NCBI RefSeq assembly: GCF_013282745.1
Contig: NZ_CP054044.1
Location: 2,232,001-2,296,000, forward strand
Reading direction: 5' to 3'
DNA: 64,000 bases
Source: Yersinia bercovieri ATCC 43970
GTDB taxonomy: Bacteria > Pseudomonadota > Gammaproteobacteria > Enterobacterales > Enterobacteriaceae
The position numbers and the translations under genes are program-made. The notes under the pieces are model-generated. The model ran no database searches, was not told where the DNA came from, and saw only the letters and a list, made by a program, of their open reading frames with translations. This document shows positions 62,902 to 64,000 of this stretch, one piece after another. How positions within the stretch are numbered: the stretch's first letter is position 1; the number at the start of each line of letters is the position of its first letter.

Positions 62902-62933
62902 AAAAACGGTGAACTGATGTTCACCGTTTTTTT
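62902..62933 (+). terminator. Rho-independent terminator of rpoS
   Basis: AAAAACGGTGAAC pairs perfectly with GTTCACCGTTTTT around a TGAT loop, followed by more T, 60 bases after the rpoS stop. Confidence 0.93.
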
Positions 62934-63000
62934 GTGCACAGAAAACCCCCAGCTAGGCTGGGGGTTCCGTAAAGCTTTCAGCTTTGAGTCAGTTATAAAA

Positions 63001-63072
63001 ACCCCTTTTGATTTGTTAAAACAGTTTGCGGTCTGGCAACTGCAAACGTTCAACAAGAAATCAAAAGGGGGT
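63001..63072 (+). promoter_or_regulatory. Transposase mRNA leader stem-loop that can hide the ribosome site
   Basis: ACCCCTTTTGATTT (63001-63014) is the reverse complement of AAATCAAAAGGGG (63058-63070) plus the following bases, and the paired strand contains the GGGGG ribosome site of tnpA. An inner hairpin GTTTGC/GCAAAC lies between. IS200 leaders are known to repress transposase translation this way. Confidence 0.75.
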
Positions 63073-63076
63073 CCCT

Positions 63077-63535
63077 ATGAGGGACGAAAAGAGCTTAGCG
63101 CACACGCGATGGAACTGTAAATATCACATAGTATTTGCGCCGAAGTACCGAAGACAGGTGTTCTACGGGGAAAAGCGCAAAGCGATTGGCAGTATTTTAA
63201 GAAAGCTGTGCGAATGGAAGAACGTGAATATTCTGGAAGCGGAATGTTGTGTGGATCACATCCATATGCTTCTGGAAATCCCACCCAAGATGAGTGTGTC
63301 GGGCTTTATGGGATACCTAAAGGGAAAGAGTAGCCTGATGCTTTATGAGCAGTTTGGCGATTTGAAGTTCAAATATCGTAACCGGGAGTTTTGGTGTCGA
63401 GGGTATTACGTTGATACGGTGGGTAAAAATACAGCCAGGATACAAGAATACATAAAACACCAACTGGAAGAGGATAAAATGGGTGAGCAGTTGTCGATCC
63501 CCTATCCGGGTAGCCCGTTTACGGGCCGTAAGTAA
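63077..63535 (+). CDS. tnpA: IS200/IS605-family transposase TnpA (Y1 HUH type)
   Basis: Single-strand DNA transposase of 152 aa, the IS1541/IS200 length. ATG 63077 gives MRDEKSLAHTRWNCKYHIVF after a G-rich ribosome site; frame upstream of it is leader. The HUH motif is seen as VDHIHMLLE, and the catalytic Tyr lies in GYYVDTVGKNTARIQEY. The reading frame is complete, so the element may be active. Expression is expected to be low because of the leader stem-loop. Confidence 0.95.
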   Translation: MRDEKSLAHTRWNCKYHIVFAPKYRRQVFYGEKRKAIGSILRKLCEWKNVNILEAECCVDHIHMLLEIPPKMSVSGFMGYLKGKSSLMLYEQFGDLKFKYRNREFWCRGYYVDTVGKNTARIQEYIKHQLEEDKMGEQLSIPYPGSPFTGRK

Positions 63536-63652
63536 CGAATTGTGATGCAAATGTCAGATCGCGATGCGCCTGTTAGGGCGCGGCAGGTAAGAGAGCCTTA
63601 TAGGCGCATATGAAAAACCTCCGGCTATGCCGGAGGATATTTATTATGGGCG

Positions 63653-64000
63653 CTATACCATGCTTTTCAGGCGGTAAATCCACTCCAGTGCCTGACGAGG
63701 TGACAGCGAATCGGGGTCTAGTGCTTCTAATGCTTCAACGGCGGGTGGCGTCTCTTCATTGAGCAGCGTTAGTTGCGAACCATCAATTTTGCTCGCCGCG
63801 GCACTATTGGAGAGCGACTCCAGCTCTTTCAACTTCTGCCGTGCCCGCTTGATCACATCTCGCGGCACACCGGCCAGTGCTGCAACCGCCAAACCATAAC
63901 TTTTACTGGCTGCGCCATCTTGTACACTGTGCATAAAAGCGATAGTTTCCCCATGCTCCAATGCATCAAGGTGTACATTTACCACGCCCTCCATTTTTTC
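63653..64000 (-). CDS. mutS: DNA mismatch repair protein MutS, C-terminal part (runs off the window)
   Basis: Only the last 115 codons are present; the gene continues beyond position 64000. The segment has [39 protein letters not shown], the end of the MutS ATPase domain with the helix-turn-helix dimer region, and a C-terminal tail ending [17 protein letters not shown], as in enterobacterial MutS. Convergent with rpoS. The IS1541-like element ends just after its stop and does not interrupt it. Confidence 0.96.
   Translation of the reverse strand, partial: EKMEGVVNVHLDALEHGETIAFMHSVQDGAASKSYGLAVAALAGVPRDVIKRARQKLKELESLSNSAAASKIDGSQLTLLNEETPPAVEALEALDPDSLSPRQALEWIYRLKSMV

Larger units (their letters stand above)
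62938..63645 (+). mobile_element. IS1541-like insertion sequence (IS200 family)
   Basis: About 708 bp, the usual size of IS200/IS1541. It has one transposase gene, a left-end hairpin (AACCCCCAGC-TAG-GCTGGGGGTT, 62944-62966) and a right-end hairpin (CCTCCGGCTATGCCGGAGG, 63618-63636), as expected for single-strand transposition by an HUH enzyme. No terminal inverted repeats or target duplication are seen, as is normal in this family. The ends are placed to within about five bases. It sits between the rpoS terminator and the mutS stop, about eight bases from the latter. Confidence 0.88.

Overview
The window is a chromosomal segment of a Yersinia species, probably of the Y. enterocolitica group rather than Y. 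pestis. This rests on housekeeping proteins close to E. coli in sequence but Yersinia-like in detail, several 124-127 bp ERIC elements of the Yersinia type, an IS1541-like (IS200 family) insertion sequence, and cysG next to cysDNC. Species cannot be fixed from the sequence alone.

Layout. 1-6344 holds pcnB (partial, AUU start), gluQ (frameshifted), dksA, sfsA, thpR and hrpB. 6452-12863 holds mrcB followed directly by a Fur-box-controlled fhuCDB operon with no fhuA. 13268-17635 holds a small membrane ORF, hemL, clcA (frameshifted), erpA and a small exported protein. 17688-17937 is a perfect tandem duplication of an ERIC element. 18128-23658 holds yadS-btuF-mtnN, dgt and degP with a sigma-E-like promoter. 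At about 23.7 kb the gene order jumps, relative to E. coli, from the mrcB/degP neighbourhood to the barA-rlmD-relA-mazG-pyrG-eno neighbourhood, and stays there: queE, queD, cysJIH, iap, cysG-cysDNC, ygbE, ftsB-ispD-ispF-truD-surE-pcm-nlpD-rpoS and mutS (partial).

Accessory material sits in this core at four places. An AT-rich orphan gene (332 aa) plus sodC lies between eno and queE. A dispersed hairpin repeat lies between cysH and iap, where E. coli carries cas genes and a CRISPR array; none is seen here. A seven-gene polyol cluster lies between ygbE and ftsB. An IS1541-like element lies between rpoS and mutS.

The most interesting system is the polyol cluster (49328-56216): an RpiB-family isomerase, a zinc alcohol dehydrogenase, a polyol-type MFS permease, a short-chain dehydrogenase, split DhaK/DhaL-type kinase subunits without a DhaM, and a SorC-family regulator. 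The set fits uptake of a tetritol (erythritol or threitol), oxidation to erythrulose, phosphorylation and isomerisation to D-erythrose 4-phosphate. The divergent control region holds a near-consensus CRP site and repeated TGTTCA motifs, also found before the regulator gene. The substrate is inferred.

The second striking feature is that gluQ and clcA are each broken by loss of one G from an expected G7 run, while five other 7-base G or C runs in genes here are intact. Either these are slippage mutations or both are homopolymer sequencing errors; raw reads would decide.
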